A stretch of 39,209 nucleotides of DNA. It comes from JBMNQS01 sp050944255. GTDB lineage: Bacteria; Bacillota; Clostridia; Christensenellales; Maliibacteriaceae. Location of the stretch: positions 1-39,209 of the forward strand of contig JBMNQS010000012.1 in NCBI GenBank assembly GCA_050944255.1, written 5' to 3'. The notes under the pieces were generated by a model. It worked only from the letters and a program-made list of their open reading frames with translations. It did no database searches and was not told the DNA's origin. Each line of letters starts with the position of its first letter. The stretch's first letter is position 1. The position numbers and the translations under genes are program-made. Positions 31,983-38,711 of the stretch are shown here, one piece after another.

Positions 31983-33092
31983 TCAGCCTCCGTAGGTCCT
32001 CACCGGCAGCACCAGGTACAGGAAGCCGTCCCCCTCCAGGGGAGAAAACACGCAGGGGCTGACGTTGGTGTTCAGCTGCAGCTGCACCGTCTCCTCCTCC
32101 AGCACCCGCAGCACGTCCAGCATGTAGTGGGCGTTGAAGGCAATGGCCAGCGGCTTTCCGCTCATCCGGCAGGCCACCTCCTCGTAGGCTTCCCCGATCT
32201 GGGAATTGGAGGTGATGACAAGCTGCTCCTCCTCCACCTGCACCCGCACCAGATTGGATTTGTTGTCCCTGGCCATCAGCGATGCGCGCTCAATGGCCGA
32301 AAGAAGCGCCTCTACGGAAACCTCCACCTTCGTCGCCGCCTCGCTGGGCAGAATCTGGCGGTACTTGATGAATTCGCCCTCCATCAGCCGCATGGTGACG
32401 TACGTCCTGTCAAACTCCGCCATCATGTGGTTGTCCTGTATGTGAAGCGCCACCGACTCCTTCCCGTCCCCGAGAATCCTGGCGATTTCAAGCAGCGTCC
32501 TTGCCGGCGCCACCGCTTCGCGGGCCATGGCCGCCTCCTCCAGCGCGATCTTGCGCAGCGCCAGCCGATAACCGTCTATGGTGACGATGCTCATGTTGTG
32601 GCCGTCCACCTCTAAAAGCGCGCCGGTCAAAATGGGCCGCGCATCGTCCTGGGCGGCGGCAAACAGGCTCTGGCGCAGCATGTCGCGCAGGTCCTTTTCC
32701 CTGACGTGCACCAGATGCTCGTCGGACAAAAGCGGCATCACCGGATAATCCGCGGCATCCAGCGCCTGCAGCGTCGTTCTGGAACCGCCGCTGGTGATCG
32801 TCACGGTCAGCTTTTCGTCTATGGCCATATGGATATCTCCCTCGGGCAGCCTCCGGATAATCTCCGGAAAGAGGCGTCCGGGCAAAATGGCCTGGAATTC
32901 CTGGGAACAGACTGCTTCGATCTCCTTGCGGATGCACATCTGCAGGTCCGTGCAGATGATCTCCAGCGCATCCTCGCGCCCCCAGATGCAGATGCCGTCC
33001 AGTATGGAAATGGTGCTGCGGCTGCTCATGGCCCGCGTGGCCACGGAAAGGGCCTGCTGCAGCTCGTCTCTTTGACAGGTGATCGATACCAT
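31983..33092 (-). CDS. dnaN: DNA polymerase III beta subunit (sliding clamp)
   Basis: This 369-residue protein is the processivity clamp of DNA polymerase III. Three DNA clamp domains can be followed (about 1-120, 130-245, 250-369). The C-terminal YLVLPVRTYGG corresponds to the conserved (M)PMR(L) end of the clamp that shapes the partner-binding pocket. The N-terminus resembles other clostridial DnaN proteins. It has its own promoter (33170-33199) and is separated from dnaA by 741 bp that contain the origin elements. Confidence 0.95.
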   Translation of the reverse strand: MVSITCQRDELQQALSVATRAMSSRSTISILDGICIWGREDALEIICTDLQMCIRKEIEAVCSQEFQAILPGRLFPEIIRRLPEGDIHMAIDEKLTVTITSGGSRTTLQALDAADYPVMPLLSDEHLVHVREKDLRDMLRQSLFAAAQDDARPILTGALLEVDGHNMSIVTIDGYRLALRKIALEEAAMAREAVAPARTLLEIARILGDGKESVALHIQDNHMMAEFDRTYVTMRLMEGEFIKYRQILPSEAATKVEVSVEALLSAIERASLMARDNKSNLVRVQVEEEQLVITSNSQIGEAYEEVACRMSGKPLAIAFNAHYMLDVLRVLEEETVQLQLNTNVSPCVFSPLEGDGFLYLVLPVRTYGG

Positions 33093-33169
33093 GGATTGAA
33101 CCGTCCTTTCAAAAACTTTTGAACGCCGAAAATAAAAAGCATGGCGGAAAATGCTTGTCCCTGCACTCC

Positions 33170-33199
33170 ATTATAACGGATTTTATAAAAAAATGGAAA
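33170..33199 (-). promoter_or_regulatory. Promoter of dnaN-recF
   Basis: On the minus strand TTTCCA (33194-33199) lies 18 bp before a perfect TATAAT (33170-33175). Transcription would start about 75 bp before the dnaN ATG. Confidence 0.6.
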
Positions 33200-33438
33200 G
33201 AAAAACAGTCTCTTTTTATGCAAAAGGAAGGTTTCTTTTGACGAAAAGCTTTCATCGTTGAGCCTTGCCCAGGCAGCCGCCTCCTTACGGTGCGGGGTTT
33301 CCGCGGGTTGAAATATTCTGCTGGCGCCTGGGAATAAAGGCCTTTTTGGAAAGGGAAAGAAGCGATAAAGGCAGGAGAGGTTTTTCACGTCCTGGAGTTT
33401 CTTTTAAAACAGCGGAGCGCTTCGGCCGGCGGTGGCTG

Positions 33439-33494
33439 TATTTTATATATTAAAAAGTAGTCGTAGTAGTAGGGGGTGTGCAAACGGTGGATAA
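33439..33494 (-). other. oriC: Replication origin unwinding module: DnaA boxes, GC clamp, DnaA-trios, AT-rich element
   Basis: On the minus strand, in order: TTATCCACC (33486-33494, 8/9 of the DnaA box), abutting GTTTGCACA (33477-33485, 7/9), then CCCC, then CTACTACTACGACTACTT. On the opposite strand this last part reads as consecutive 3'-GAT-5'-type trios. An AT-only stretch of about 15 bp (to about 33439) follows. The order box-box-GC-trio-AT is that of the basal unwinding system described for Bacillus subtilis oriC, also located between dnaA and dnaN. Further boxes lie nearby: TTATCGACA (33569-33577) and TTATACACG (33619-33627). Confidence 0.8.
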
Positions 33495-33609
33495 TGCGAA
33501 AACGAACGAAAACAGCGCGGTTTTGGCCGTGGAAAGGGCGGGGAAAAGCGTGTTGAAAAAAGAGCCGGTTATCGACATCTTGCACAAAAGGCTGCAAGGA
33601 AAGAGGTAG
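33487..33609 (+). CDS. Possible 40-residue small protein inside the origin interval
   Basis: GTG at 33487, about ten bases behind AGGGGG, opens a frame of 40 codons ending at TAG (33607-33609): a polar, Lys/Glu-rich peptide that begins DNAKTNENSAVLAVERAGKS. Third positions are mostly G or C, as in the neighbouring genes, which favours coding. Against it, the start lies inside a DnaA box of the unwinding module, the supposed ribosome site is the GC clamp of that module, and no homologue is recognised. Confidence 0.25.
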   Translation: MDNAKTNENSAVLAVERAGKSVLKKEPVIDILHKRLQGKR

Positions 33610-33631
33610 TCAGAGCCGTTATACACGGAAG

Positions 33632-33645
33632 TTTCCACGTGGAAA
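33632..33645. promoter_or_regulatory. parS: parS-like palindrome
   Basis: TTTCCACGTGGAAA is a perfect 14-bp palindrome centred on CACGTG. The widespread ParB site is TGTTTCACGTGAAACA; the central CACGTG and adjacent TT/AA agree, while the outermost bases differ. The position about 140 bp from the unwinding module fits origin-proximal parS sites. No parA/parB genes are in the window. Confidence 0.45.
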
Positions 33646-33719
33646 TGGTGGGCGCCGTGGAAGAATGAAGCGGCTGCGGGCAGGGCGGAATCCGGATAAG
33701 ACCCGGCTGCCGTGGGGAC

Positions 33720-33748
33720 AAAAAACGCCGCAGCGGGAGGCTGCGGCG
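33720..33748 (-). terminator. Intrinsic terminator of dnaA
   Basis: On the minus strand CGCCGCAGC and GCTGCGGCG form a 9-bp GC stem with a 5-nt loop, followed by TTTTTTGT. It lies about 85 bp after the dnaA stop and separates dnaA transcription from dnaN. Confidence 0.85.
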
Positions 33749-33833
33749 CCGGATAATTTAAAGTCCTTCGGAGGTTATCGGGGGCCTTACCCTCCTCATA
33801 CTTGATGTTGCGGCAGGGCAGCCAGCTTCGTGT

Positions 33834-35153
33834 TTATGCCCTCTCGCGGCGCAGCTGGCGGGTCAGTTCCTCCATGGTGGTGCGCATCAGTACGTCGTGG
33901 TCCAAAAGCTCGGTGATTTTATTACAGGCGTGGATCACCGTGGTGTGATCGCCCACGTTGAAGCATTCCCCGATGCGAGAGAGGGACTGATCGGTGTACT
34001 GGCGGCACAGGTACATGGCCACCTGGCGGGGCAGCACGATGTTCTGGCTGCGGCGCTTGGCCTTTAAATCCGATACTCTTAGATTATAGTGGCTGGCCAC
34101 CACCTCGGCGATGAACTCCGGCTCGATCTCCCGCTGGGACTGGTCCGGGATCACGTCGTGCAGCGCCATCTCGCAAAGCCGCGGCGTAATGGGTTCCCCC
34201 GCCAGGCGGGCGTACATCATCACCCGGGAAAGATAGCCCTCCAGCACCCGCACGTTGTTAACGTTCAGATTGGCGATAAAGAACATGGAGTCGTCGTCGA
34301 TGTCCATATTCTCCGCGGCGGCCTTCGTGCGAAGGATCGCTACCCGTGTCTCGATGTCTGGCGGCTGGATATCGTAGATGAGCCCGCCCTCAAAGCGCGA
34401 GCGCAGGCGGGTCTCCAGCGTGGGGATATTGTGCGGGTGCTTGTCGCTGGTCAATACGATCTGGCGGCTGGCCTCGTATAACGCGTTGAACGTGTGGAAA
34501 AACTCTTCCTGCGCGGCCTCCTTGCTGGCGATAAACTGAATGTCGTCCATCAAAAGCACGTCCGCGCTGCGGTAACGGTCGCGAAACTCCTGGTTTTTCT
34601 TGGTCTGGATGGCCGTGATCAGCTCATTGGTGAACTTTTCGCTGGTGACGTAGACGATGCGCGCCGAAGGGTTCGTCTTTGCGATGACGTGGCCGATGGC
34701 GTGCATCAGATGCGTCTTGCCAAGGCCGCTGCCGCCGTAGATGAAAAACGGGTTGTATGCCTGGGCCGGCGTTTCGGCCACCGCCAGAGCGGCGGCGTGG
34801 GCAAAACGGTTGCCGCTGCCCACCACGAAATTGTCAAAGGTGTAGCGCGGATTCAAATTCACCGCCGGGGACGGCGGCACCACAAAGGGCTCCCCCGGAA
34901 CCTCCTGGCGCAGCAAAAACACCGGCCGAAGCTCCCTGCCGGGCGCCACGGCATTGAGCGCGTCGATGAACTTGTCGGTATAGTTTCGCTCCAGCATGTC
35001 CCGCGTAAATTTGCTCGGTACGTAAATGACAAGCTCGCTTCCGGCGATGCTGTTGGGCGCCAGCGGCGCGATCCACGTATTGTAGCTGGTGGGCGTCATG
35101 CCCTTTTGAAGCCGGCGCTGCAGCGCCGTCCATATGCCGATGAGGTCTTGCAT
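33834..35153 (-). CDS. dnaA: Chromosomal replication initiator protein DnaA
   Basis: This 439-residue AAA+ initiator has the usual four domains: an N-terminal domain I (IWTALQRRLQKGMTPTSYNTWI), a short linker, the ATPase with Walker A GGSGLGKTH and Walker B LLMDDIQFI, and a C-terminal DNA-binding domain with the signature VGDHTTVIHACNKI. ATG at 35153 is chosen since the family begins a few residues before the IW motif and AGGGGG lies nine bases upstream. An ATG 12 codons earlier is possible. The gene is flanked by DnaA boxes on both sides, allowing autoregulation. Confidence 0.96.
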   Translation of the reverse strand: MQDLIGIWTALQRRLQKGMTPTSYNTWIAPLAPNSIAGSELVIYVPSKFTRDMLERNYTDKFIDALNAVAPGRELRPVFLLRQEVPGEPFVVPPSPAVNLNPRYTFDNFVVGSGNRFAHAAALAVAETPAQAYNPFFIYGGSGLGKTHLMHAIGHVIAKTNPSARIVYVTSEKFTNELITAIQTKKNQEFRDRYRSADVLLMDDIQFIASKEAAQEEFFHTFNALYEASRQIVLTSDKHPHNIPTLETRLRSRFEGGLIYDIQPPDIETRVAILRTKAAAENMDIDDDSMFFIANLNVNNVRVLEGYLSRVMMYARLAGEPITPRLCEMALHDVIPDQSQREIEPEFIAEVVASHYNLRVSDLKAKRRSQNIVLPRQVAMYLCRQYTDQSLSRIGECFNVGDHTTVIHACNKITELLDHDVLMRTTMEELTRQLRRERA

Positions 35154-35229
35154 CCTTCCAGGCCCCCTTCTGATAAAAAACAATCCCAAAAAGATGTTAT
35201 CAGAGGATCAAACGCTTGTCAAAGGGCGC

Positions 35230-35347
35230 ATATCCACATGTATAAAGCGGGTTATCCACATGTGTGGATGATGGTGAACGCCCTCTCCCCCAGGTTTTTC
35301 AGGCGATAAATTCATTGTAAACGGCGTCATCCACAATGTTTTCCACA
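35230..35347. other. oriC: DnaA box cluster between dnaA and rpmH
   Basis: Boxes in the dnaA upstream region: ATATCCACA (35230-35238), TTATCCACA (35252-35260, perfect), TGTGGATGA (35263-35271, reverse strand), TCATCCACA (35327-35335), and TTTTCCACA (35339-35347). The perfect box and its inverted neighbour form a near-palindrome. A TGTAAACGG direct repeat (about 35316 and 35354) brackets the last two boxes. This matches the upstream sub-origin of bipartite Firmicutes origins and would also repress dnaA. Confidence 0.85.
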
Positions 35348-35488
35348 AATGTGAATGTAAACGGCACGCTTCCGTAAAAAAATTCGAAAAAATTCTCTTG
35401 AAATTGCAGAAGAAATCCGGTTTCGGTACAGGCGTGTGCGGAAAAAATGAAAAACAGGTCTGCGGCAGATAAAATTGCGAAGGGTTTC

Positions 35489-35518
35489 TTGACAAAAAGA
35501 AGCCATTTCCATTATACT
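35489..35518 (+). promoter_or_regulatory. Promoter of the rpmH-rnpA-yidD-yidC-jag operon
   Basis: A perfect TTGACA (35489-35494), 18 bp, then TATACT (35513-35518). The first gene, rpmH, starts about 80 bp downstream. Confidence 0.85.
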
Positions 35519-35600
35519 TATGAAGTATGTCCTACGGCAGGCGGTAGATCTGAGCCGTCTTTATTCCAGAAACAAACACGGAGAGGGTGTTCCATAGAAA

Positions 35601-35735
35601 ATGAAGCGTACTTATCAACCGAAAAAACGTCAGAGAAGCAAAGTGCACGGTTTCCGCAAACGCATGAGAAGTAAGGCCGGACGCAATGTACTGGCCCGGC
35701 GGCGCCGCCGCGGCCGCGCAAAGTTGTCGGCATAA
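35601..35735 (+). CDS. rpmH: Large ribosomal subunit protein bL34
   Basis: This 44-residue, very basic protein is the bL34 component of the 50S subunit. It begins MKRTYQPKKRQRSKVHGFRK and ends in an Arg-rich run and AKLSA. The pattern RTYQP and GFRKRM..KAGR is invariant in the family. Being under 60 codons, it is easily missed. A purine-rich GAGGGTG lies about 11 bases upstream. The position next to rnpA and opposite dnaA is conserved in nearly all bacteria. Confidence 0.97.
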   Translation: MKRTYQPKKRQRSKVHGFRKRMRSKAGRNVLARRRRRGRAKLSA

Positions 35736-35778
35736 CGAGTTTTGGGCACCCTTACCCGGGGTAGAGCAGAGTCCCTTG

Positions 35779-35811
35779 AGCGCCCCGGGCGAAAGCCGGG
35801 GTGCTGTTTTT
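35779..35811 (+). terminator. Attenuator-like terminator between rpmH and rnpA
   Basis: A 10-bp stem AGCGCCCCGG-GCGAAAG-CCGGGGTGCT, with one G-T pair, is followed by GTTTTTAG. It lies 45 bp after rpmH and about 115 bp before rnpA. Partial termination here would keep bL34 mRNA far above rnpA mRNA, as the cell needs. A second hairpin GGACGGC/GCCGTCC (about 35878-35905) precedes the rnpA ribosome site. Confidence 0.8.
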
Positions 35812-35924
35812 AGCTTAGGGCCGTTAAAAGGCCGATGGACCGGCCCGCACGAGCCTGTGTCACGAGCCAATGCGGTAGGACGGCTCGCGGTAACAGGCGC
35901 CGTCCTCCGCCGAAAGGAATTGCC

Positions 35925-36272
35925 GTGAATAAAGCCTATCGCCTTGCGAAAAACAGCGCGTACCAGAGGGTGTATCGGCGCGGCCGATCGGCGGCGATGC
36001 CCCTTGCGGTGTTGATCTATACCAGGGGCCGGGAAAAAAAAGCCGGATTTTCCGTATCCAAGAAGGTGGGCAAAGCGGTGGTGAGAAACCGCGTGCGCCG
36101 CAGGATGAAGGAAGCTACGCGGCTTTTGATGCCCCGCATAAAAGAGGGCGCGCAGTTCATACTGGTGGCAAGACCGGACGCGGCGCAGGCAAGCTATACG
36201 GAACTTGAACGAACCATAGAAAAGCTGCTGAAACGGGCGAAGCTGCTCAAAGAGGTGGAAGGGCCCCAATGA
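35925..36272 (+). CDS. rnpA: Ribonuclease P protein component
   Basis: This 115-residue basic protein is the protein cofactor of RNase P, which matures tRNA 5' ends. The signature RNRVRRRMKEATR lies near residues 50-62, preceded by GFSVSKKVGKAVV. Start is GTG at 35925, with AAAGGA upstream. An in-frame upstream extension covers the leader hairpins and is not translated sequence of this family. It overlaps yidD by 4 bp (ATGA), so the two are translationally coupled. Confidence 0.95.
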   Translation: MNKAYRLAKNSAYQRVYRRGRSAAMPLAVLIYTRGREKKAGFSVSKKVGKAVVRNRVRRRMKEATRLLMPRIKEGAQFILVARPDAAQASYTELERTIEKLLKRAKLLKEVEGPQ

Positions 36273-36478
36273 AAAAAGCATTCCTGGCGCTGATCCGTTT
36301 CTATCGGAAACACGTTTCCCCATCCATGGGCGCCAACTGCCGGTTTATGCCCACCTGCAGCGCCTACGCCTACGAAGCCATTGAAAAATACGGCGCGCGC
36401 AAGGGGCTGTGGCTGGCCGTCAGACGGCTGCTGAAATGTCACCCGTTTCATCCGGGCGGCTATGACCCGGTGCCGTGA
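36269..36478 (+). CDS. yidD: Membrane protein insertion efficiency factor YidD
   Basis: This 69-residue protein begins with a basic amphipathic helix (MKKAFLALIRFYRKHVSP) followed by the conserved CRFMPTCSAYAYEAIEKYGARKG and the CHPFHPGGYDPVP end. It assists YidC/Sec in inserting membrane proteins. Length and gene order (rnpA-yidD-yidC) are canonical, and its start overlaps the rnpA stop. Confidence 0.96.
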   Translation: MKKAFLALIRFYRKHVSPSMGANCRFMPTCSAYAYEAIEKYGARKGLWLAVRRLLKCHPFHPGGYDPVP

Positions 36479-36516
36479 CGCCGCCGGACCTTATCTGAAG
36501 GAGGAAGACCCCACAA

Positions 36517-37464
36517 ATGGATTTAGGATTACGTTATATACTGGTGCCGGCGCTGCAGTGGTTCGCAAGCTGGGTCGGCAACTACGGCGTGGCGGTGATA
36601 CTGGCCACCATCATCATGAGGGTGCTGCTTTTGCCGCTGGATGTCCGCCAGCGCAAGATGGCGCTTCGTACCAGGGAAATACAGCCGCAGCTGGATAAAC
36701 TTAAGCAGCAGTACGCCAACAATCCCCAGCAGCTCAATAAGGCCACCCAGGAGCTGCAGAAAAAGCACGGCATTTCCATGGCCGCCGGCTGCCTGCCGGC
36801 GCTGATTCAGTTGCCCGTCATGATGGGTTTCTTTACGGCGCTGCGCCAATTGGCCGCTACGCAGGTGCAGGCCATGTACGACCTGGCCGCCGCCAATAAC
36901 ATAGCCGGCTTTGCCGATCTGATGAACCGCAGCCGGTTCCTCTGGATCGGCAACGTGTTCCAGCCCGACGCCGTAATGAAGCTGAACCTGGGCATGCTTT
37001 TCGGGAACAGCAGCGGCATCCAGGCGGTGCGGATGATCCCCGACGCAGAGGCCATTAAAGCCATCTCCGGTTTGGAAGAGCTGGCCAATTACGACGCCAT
37101 TATGGCCCCGTTCATGGCCTCCTACGGTTCCCGGGTGAACGGATTTTTCATCGTGGCGCTGCTGGCGGGAGTATTCAGCTTTCTACAGAACAAGCTCTCG
37201 TCGGTCAATCAGCCGCAGGCGCAGCCCGGGCAGCCCAATACCGGTAAGATGATGAGCTGGATGATGCTGGCGATGGCCATCATATTCTGCCTGACCCAGA
37301 GCGCGGCCTTCGGTCTTTACTGGATAACCTCAAGCATAATGGCAATCGCCTTGCAGCTTGCAATGAATTATTTTTACGATCCGGAGCGCAAAGCCCAGAA
37401 AGCGGCCGAACAGGGTCCGCTGGACGCTTTCCCGGACCGTAAGAAGAAGAGGGAGGCAAAATAA
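36517..37464 (+). CDS. yidC: Membrane protein insertase YidC/OxaA/SpoIIIJ
   Basis: This 315-residue insertase puts membrane proteins into the cytoplasmic membrane, alone or with SecYEG. The conserved Arg lies in TM1 (IIMRVLLLPLDVRQRKM, about residues 32-48), as in the Gram-positive YidC hydrophilic groove. A cytoplasmic coiled-coil hairpin follows (LDKLKQQYANNPQQLNKATQELQKKHG), then four more membrane segments. Unlike Bacillus SpoIIIJ, no lipobox is visible at the N-terminus. A loop of about 60 residues between TM2 and TM3 is longer than usual. AAGGAGGAAG precedes the ATG. Confidence 0.95.
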   Translation: MDLGLRYILVPALQWFASWVGNYGVAVILATIIMRVLLLPLDVRQRKMALRTREIQPQLDKLKQQYANNPQQLNKATQELQKKHGISMAAGCLPALIQLPVMMGFFTALRQLAATQVQAMYDLAAANNIAGFADLMNRSRFLWIGNVFQPDAVMKLNLGMLFGNSSGIQAVRMIPDAEAIKAISGLEELANYDAIMAPFMASYGSRVNGFFIVALLAGVFSFLQNKLSSVNQPQAQPGQPNTGKMMSWMMLAMAIIFCLTQSAAFGLYWITSSIMAIALQLAMNYFYDPERKAQKAAEQGPLDAFPDRKKKREAK

Positions 37465-37466
37465 AT

Positions 37467-38084
37467 ATGTCAAACACCGTTGAAGTGTCGGCAAAGACTG
37501 TGGAGGCCGCGGTTGAACAGGCGCTGAAAGCCCTCGGCATGACAAAGGAACAAGTGGATATTCAGGTGCTGGAAGAAGGCTCCCGCGGCATTCTGGGCAT
37601 CGGCAGCAGGGATGCGAAAGTGGCGGTGAAGCCCAAAGTGGCCGACGATGTAGCCGTGGCCACCGCATTTATTGAAAACACGGCCCGCCTGATGGGCCTT
37701 GAGGCCCAGGTAACGGCGTTCAGCGAGGAAGACGCGCTGCGCATCCAGATTGCCGGCAAGAATATGGGTACGCTCATCGGCTATCACGGCGAGACCCTCG
37801 ACGCGCTGCAGTACCTGACCAGTCTTGTGGTGAACCATAAGACAAAGGATTACCGCCGGGTGACCCTGGATACCGAAAACTACAGGGCCAAGCGGGCCGA
37901 AAGCCTGTCCCGCCTGGCGGGAAATATGGCCAGGAAAGCCATCCGCGTGGGCAGGGTGGCGCTGGAGCCCATGAACCCCTACGAGCGCAGAATCCTGCAC
38001 ACGGCGCTGCAGAACAATGACCGGGTGGAGACCCACTCCGAAGGAGAAGAGCCCTACCGCAGGGTGATCATCATCAGGAAGTAG
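37467..38084 (+). CDS. jag: RNA-binding protein Jag (KhpB/EloR)
   Basis: This 205-residue protein has the Jag N-terminal domain (about 1-50, VEVSAKTVEAAVEQALKALG), a central type II KH domain (IGYHGETLDALQYL as GxxG loop), and a C-terminal R3H domain (MNPYERRILHTALQNNDRVETHSEGEEPYRRVII). In other Firmicutes it binds RNA and influences cell elongation and, with SpoIIIJ, sporulation. It starts two bases behind the yidC stop and is the last gene of the operon, before the terminator at 38109. Confidence 0.95.
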   Translation: MSNTVEVSAKTVEAAVEQALKALGMTKEQVDIQVLEEGSRGILGIGSRDAKVAVKPKVADDVAVATAFIENTARLMGLEAQVTAFSEEDALRIQIAGKNMGTLIGYHGETLDALQYLTSLVVNHKTKDYRRVTLDTENYRAKRAESLSRLAGNMARKAIRVGRVALEPMNPYERRILHTALQNNDRVETHSEGEEPYRRVIIIRK

Positions 38085-38100
38085 AGGCAACTATATTAAA

Positions 38101-38149
38101 TGGGGCTATTAGGGGGCATCCGCCCCCTAATTTTAATTCCGTGGCAAGG
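38101..38149. repeat. Partial third copy of the structured repeat, serving as the jag terminator
   Basis: The reverse complement of 38101-38149 matches the distal end of the repeat found at 10905 and 18745, including ACGGAATTAAAATTAGGGGGC. Its hairpin TTAGGGGGC-ATCC-GCCCCCTAA (38109-38130) is followed by TTTTAATT, an intrinsic terminator 25 bp behind jag. The loop again differs from the other copies while the stem is the same. Confidence 0.8.
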
Positions 38150-38289
38150 CCGCAAGCCGAAAATTCCTTTCCGGATAGACCGGCAGACTCCGGAGGCCGG
38201 TTCGGGCTGCTCCGGCGCAGCGCCTGCTCTTTGGACAGTGCCGAGGAAGTTTCGGCCGCCAGCCCCTTTTATTTGAGATAACGGGAGCA

Positions 38290-38317
38290 TTGCTTTTGCC
38301 GCTTTTTTGGGTATAAT
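38290..38317 (+). promoter_or_regulatory. Possible promoter upstream of mnmE
   Basis: A perfect TATAAT (38312-38317) lies 16 bp behind TTGCTT (38290-38295). If used, the mnmE leader would be about 390 bases long and would run through the DnaA box cluster. Confidence 0.45.
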
Positions 38318-38390
38318 AAAAACGGCCGCCGGAACGACCGCCGGCCTTTCGCGGACGCAGCGTGAAACGCCGTTTTTCGGAAGGAAAAAA

Positions 38391-38628
38391 TTATCCACAG
38401 CCTGCCCGGAAAACAGTGGATAAAATACGCCCGGCCGGCGAAAGCCAGATATTTTGTGACAGCACGGAAACCGCTTTCAAGCACAAAAACACGGTAAAAG
38501 CCGGACTTATCCACCGAAAAGGCTGCAAAAATCTCGAAACAGAACCAAAATTCAACGGTTTTTCCGTAAAACATCGTATCGAAAGTTCGGGTTTGTGTGT
38601 GCAGCCGTTATCCACAAAGTTTTCCACG
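38391..38628. other. DnaA box cluster between jag and mnmE
   Basis: The 627-bp gap 38085-38711 has no gene but at least five boxes: TTATCCACA (38391-38399), AGTGGATAA (38415-38423, reverse strand), TTATCCACC (38507-38515), TTATCCACA (38608-38616) and TTTTCCACG (38620-38628). Two are perfect consensus. The density is similar to that upstream of dnaA. It lies 3 kb from dnaA and suggests a third origin-associated DnaA-binding region or a regulatory site for mnmE. Confidence 0.8.
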
Positions 38629-38711
38629 TGACGACTTTATGACAGGGGTCCACATAAGCGATACTTGGGGGCATCCGGACAACAATAGGACGCATCGAAG
38701 GGGTGATTACC

